Below are positions 34,374 to 36,838 of a stretch of DNA of 36,838 nucleotides, one piece after another. This DNA comes from UBA6382 sp963617965. GTDB taxonomy: Bacteria > Bacteroidota > Bacteroidia > Bacteroidales > Bacteroidaceae. The notes below the pieces were generated by a model that saw only the letters and a program-made list of their open reading frames with translations, was not told the origin of the DNA and searched no databases. The DNA lies in assembly GCA_963617965.1 (NCBI GenBank), contig CAVEQO010000025.1, positions 1 through 36,838 on the forward strand. The letters run 5' to 3'. The position numbers were made by a program, and so were the translations under genes. Every line of letters starts with the position of its first letter. Position 1 is the stretch's first letter.

Positions 34374-35249
34374 TTATCTTCTGACGGCACAGCGCCGTAT
34401 GATGACTTTGCCTATGATGTTGATGACGGCGGTGACGGCAAACAGGAGCAGGGCGATGCCGAAGAGCGCAGAGAGCTTCAGCCCGTCGGCCTCGCCGAAC
34501 TGGTTCGCCACGATGCTGGCCATGGAGTTGCCGGTGTCGCGTATGGAGCCGGGCACTTGGTTGGTGTTACCGATGAGCATGGTGACCGTCATGGTCTCGC
34601 CCAGAGCACGCCCTATGGACAGGATGAAAGCGGAGAACACTCCCGAACCGGCAGTGGGGAACACTATGCGCGTGAGCACTTCGGCGCGGGTGGCCCCCAG
34701 GCTGTAGGCCCCCTCCTTGAGGCGCACCGGCACCATCTTGATGAACTCGGTGCTCAGCGAGGCGGCATAGGGCACTATCATCACTGCCAGCACCAGCGAG
34801 GCCGTGAGCACTCCCGACCCCTGTGGCGACAGGCCGAGGGCCATCACCACGGGGCGCAGCACGTAGAACCCCCACAGGCCGTAGATGACCGACGGGATGC
34901 CGGCCAGCAGATCCACCACGGTACCCAGAGCCTTGGCCACGGGCCTGTTCTTGTAGTACTCGCCGTTGAACAGGGCTATCGCCAGACTGAACGGCACGCA
35001 CAGCAGTAGGGCAAGCCCGGCCGTCAGCAGTGTGCCGGCGATGAACGGCAGTGCGCCGTAGGACTCGCGGCCGGGAGTCTGGCACCACTCGTCTGAGAAC
35101 ATGAACCGGAGAAATCCGAAGCGGCTGAACGCGTCAAGCGAGTTGGACACCAGTGCCAGCACGATACCCCCACAGACCAGCGGCACTACAACGGCCGCGG
35201 TTGTGAGGGTAAACTTGAAAGCCGAGTCGGCTGTCAGACATTTGAGCAT
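34374..35249 (-). CDS. pstC: phosphate ABC transporter permease PstC
   Basis: A 291-residue permease partner of PstA. FMFSDEWCQTPGRESYGALP, GIPSVIYGLWGFYVL, and the coupling loop EGAYSLGATRAEVLTRIVFP with SIGRALGETMTVTMLIGN are diagnostic. It lies 24 bp after pstS. Confidence 0.95.
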   Translation of the reverse strand: MLKCLTADSAFKFTLTTAAVVVPLVCGGIVLALVSNSLDAFSRFGFLRFMFSDEWCQTPGRESYGALPFIAGTLLTAGLALLLCVPFSLAIALFNGEYYKNRPVAKALGTVVDLLAGIPSVIYGLWGFYVLRPVVMALGLSPQGSGVLTASLVLAVMIVPYAASLSTEFIKMVPVRLKEGAYSLGATRAEVLTRIVFPTAGSGVFSAFILSIGRALGETMTVTMLIGNTNQVPGSIRDTGNSMASIVANQFGEADGLKLSALFGIALLLFAVTAVINIIGKVIIRRCAVRR

Positions 35250-35273
35250 TTTTCTGTCAGATTGTTGTGTGTG

Positions 35274-36338
35274 TCATTCAAGGGGCTTGCCGTCGAACGT
35301 GAGTGTCTTGAGGTTCTTGAGACTGCTGGCTACGGCTTCCGCCGGCAGCGGCGCGTAGTTGACGGCAGCGGCGGTTTTCTGCACCCCGGGCGACAGGATG
35401 AATTCGAGAAGCCGGAGCGTGGCCTGGGCCTGCTCCCTGGTGCGGTTGCCGTAGTTCTGCTCCTTGTAGACGACAATCCACGTGAGACAGCTGATGGGGT
35501 AGGCTTCGGGGTTGCTGCTGTCGGTGATCATGGTGCGGGTGTCGGCGGGCATTCCGCTGCCGGCGGCGGCAGTGATGCTCCCGATGGTGGGGTTGACGAG
35601 GTTGCCGGCCGCATTTCTGAGCGTGGCCATGGGTATCTTCTGTGCGAAAGCGTACTCTGAGCCTATGTAGCCTATGCTGTATGGCGTTTCCTTGACGATG
35701 CCTGCCACGCCCGGATTGCCCTTGGCGGCCTGTCCGGCGGGGAAGTCAACCGACTTGGCTGCGCCGTAGCGTTCCTTCCATTCGGGGCTTACCTGCGAGA
35801 GATAGTAGGTGAACACAAAGGTGGTGCCGCTGCCGTCAGAACGGAAGACCGGAATGATGCTTTTTGCCGGCAGCTGTGCTGTGGGGTTGAGGGCGGCGAT
35901 GCGCGGGTCGTTCCACACGGTTATCTTGCCTGCGAAGATGTCGGCTATGACATCGCCCGATAGGTTGAGGTTCGTGACACCCGGCAGGTTGAAGCCCAGT
36001 ACCACGGCACCCATGCAGGTGGGTATGTGTATCACGGGTTCCCCCATTTCGGCCATCTCGGCATCGCTCAGAAAGGCATCGGAGGCGGCGAAGTCCACGG
36101 TGCGGTCCTTGAGGTTGCGCACTCCGCCGCCGCTGCCGATGCCACCGTAGGCCACGGTGTTGCCCGTGGAGTCGCTGAAGCTGTCAAACACCATGGTGTA
36201 GAACGGTTCGGGGAAGGTGGCTCCGGCACCCGAGAGGTCTACCGCCGCTGTGTTTTTGGCGTTGCCGCCGCACGAGGTGAGCATTGCCGCTCCTGCCGCA
36301 ACGGCAAGGAGACCGGTGAACAGTGATTTTGTTTTCAT
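35274..36338 (-). CDS. pstS: phosphate-binding lipoprotein PstS
   Basis: A 354-residue periplasmic phosphate receptor, first gene of the cluster. The signal peptide ends in the lipobox MLTSC with C23 as the lipidated cysteine. LSGAGATFPEPFY and FRSDGSGTTFVFTYYLS bind phosphate; KGNPGVAGIVKETPYSIGYI is conserved. Full length. Confidence 0.96.
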   Translation of the reverse strand: MKTKSLFTGLLAVAAGAAMLTSCGGNAKNTAAVDLSGAGATFPEPFYTMVFDSFSDSTGNTVAYGGIGSGGGVRNLKDRTVDFAASDAFLSDAEMAEMGEPVIHIPTCMGAVVLGFNLPGVTNLNLSGDVIADIFAGKITVWNDPRIAALNPTAQLPAKSIIPVFRSDGSGTTFVFTYYLSQVSPEWKERYGAAKSVDFPAGQAAKGNPGVAGIVKETPYSIGYIGSEYAFAQKIPMATLRNAAGNLVNPTIGSITAAAGSGMPADTRTMITDSSNPEAYPISCLTWIVVYKEQNYGNRTREQAQATLRLLEFILSPGVQKTAAAVNYAPLPAEAVASSLKNLKTLTFDGKPLE

Positions 36339-36532
36339 AACTGTGTGTGTATTTATGAAGTTGGTGTTTCGTGTTTTTATGCCGCAATGCGGACAGCCGG
36401 ACTTGTGTTCCTGTTTCCGGATGCAAAGTTCGCCCCGTGTTGTTACAAACTTTTCCCGATAACATTAAGAAACTGTGACAAAAGGGAGAAGACTGGGTTA
36501 ACGGGCAGCCTTGCCGCTATACTGTAGAACAC
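36339..36532. promoter_or_regulatory. pstS upstream region with weak promoter
   Basis: GAACTTTG on the minus strand (36431-36424) is the best -7 candidate, deviating at the first base; the nearest TTTG upstream leaves only 14 nt. A weak promoter would fit regulation by phosphate. I see no convincing Pho box and no gene in this stretch. Confidence 0.3.
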
Positions 36533-36575
36533 AAAAAATAGGCTGTACCGTAAAAAACTAATTACGATACAGCCT
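36533..36575 (-). terminator. terminator of the Abi-family gene
   Basis: AGGCTGTACCGTAA (36540-36553) pairs with 36562-36575 with one mismatch and an 8-nt loop. On the minus strand a run of six T follows (36538-36533). It is 21 bp past the stop codon. Confidence 0.85.
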
Positions 36576-36596
36576 CTTTAATCCTTTTTGTAAGAG

Positions 36597-36838
36597 TTAT
36601 TGCCACAACGCTTCTTCCTGCCAATTTGCAGGGAAACCCATGGCAAGGATATCCACATTCGGATGTTTCAGAAGTAATTTCTTCAAGTTTGCAGCAAAGT
36701 GGTTGTTGGACTTGATGCTATCAAGCATATACTTCAAATAGCATAGGTGAAGGTAGAGTTTGCTATCATTTTCTACTCGACAGGTAATCCATCTTCCACG
36801 GAACCGTGCATTCGTCTGAGGTATAATAGGGAAACTGC
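36597..36838 (-). CDS. Abi-family (Abi_2-like) protein, C-terminal part
   Basis: The last 79 codons of a gene entering from the right edge; it has no start in the window. The end NLKKLLLKHPNVDILAMGFP followed by ANWQEEALWQ matches the C-terminus typical of Abi_2/AbiD-AbiF abortive-infection proteins (NVDIxxMGFPxNWxxxxLW). RWITCRVENDSKLYLHLCYL precedes it. Such proteins abort phage infection by an unresolved mechanism. The region looks more AT-rich than its neighbours, suggesting acquisition. Its terminator lies directly downstream. Confidence 0.8.
   Translation of the reverse strand, partial: SFPIIPQTNARFRGRWITCRVENDSKLYLHLCYLKYMLDSIKSNNHFAANLKKLLLKHPNVDILAMGFPANWQEEALWQ

Overview
The window looks like a chromosome segment of a fairly GC-rich member of the Bacteroidales (Bacteroidetes); family level is not resolved. 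Evidence: promoters throughout fit the Bacteroidetes pattern TTTG-N19/20-TAnnTTTG, there is almost no Shine-Dalgarno signal, the sigma factor is the short (285 aa) Bacteroidetes RpoD type, and DUF2027, mutarotase-SSS fusion and CstA proteins of Bacteroidetes type occur. No tRNA, rRNA, CRISPR array or transposase was found.

Left part (1-6500), accessory: four intact solitary AAA+ ATPases with C-terminal PD-(D/E)XK-like motifs (three of COG1373/DUF4143 type, one of COG1672/DUF234 type). Each start codon lies just downstream of a promoter embedded in its own family of palindromic or tandem repeats, with a period near 16, 32 or 33 bp and a different sequence for each gene. At the far left (73-608) is a collapsed copy of the same cassette: the 5' end of the COG1672 gene fused to the leader of the fourth ATPase, ending in the first codons of the DegT aminotransferase that today starts at 6510. 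Deleting 2211-6252 from the present arrangement would recreate it.

Middle part (6500-25650), mostly core genes. DegT-type aminotransferase (+). On the minus strand, a sigma factor-queA-Nudix run and a cstA-DUF2027-GNAT operon with overlapping stop/start codons. Divergent from cstA on the plus strand: fhs-trmO, then rlmN-pdxA-small AraC-dipeptidyl peptidase III-AlkD-like with overlapping genes, then purA with its own promoter. On the minus strand, an AraC regulator followed by a DXS-like transketolase paralog.

Right part (25650-36838), all minus strand: groES-groEL with a strong terminator; ung, a permuted NanM-like mutarotase fused to a sodium:solute symporter, and a shortened GH127-like protein, tightly spaced; the phosphate operon pstS-pstC-pstA-pstB without phoU in the window; and at the edge the C-terminus of an Abi-family (Abi_2-like) phage-resistance protein with its own terminator.

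Most long antisense reading frames are shadows of these genes. Starts were moved inward from the longest frame wherever a promoter, an upstream gene or family alignment required it.
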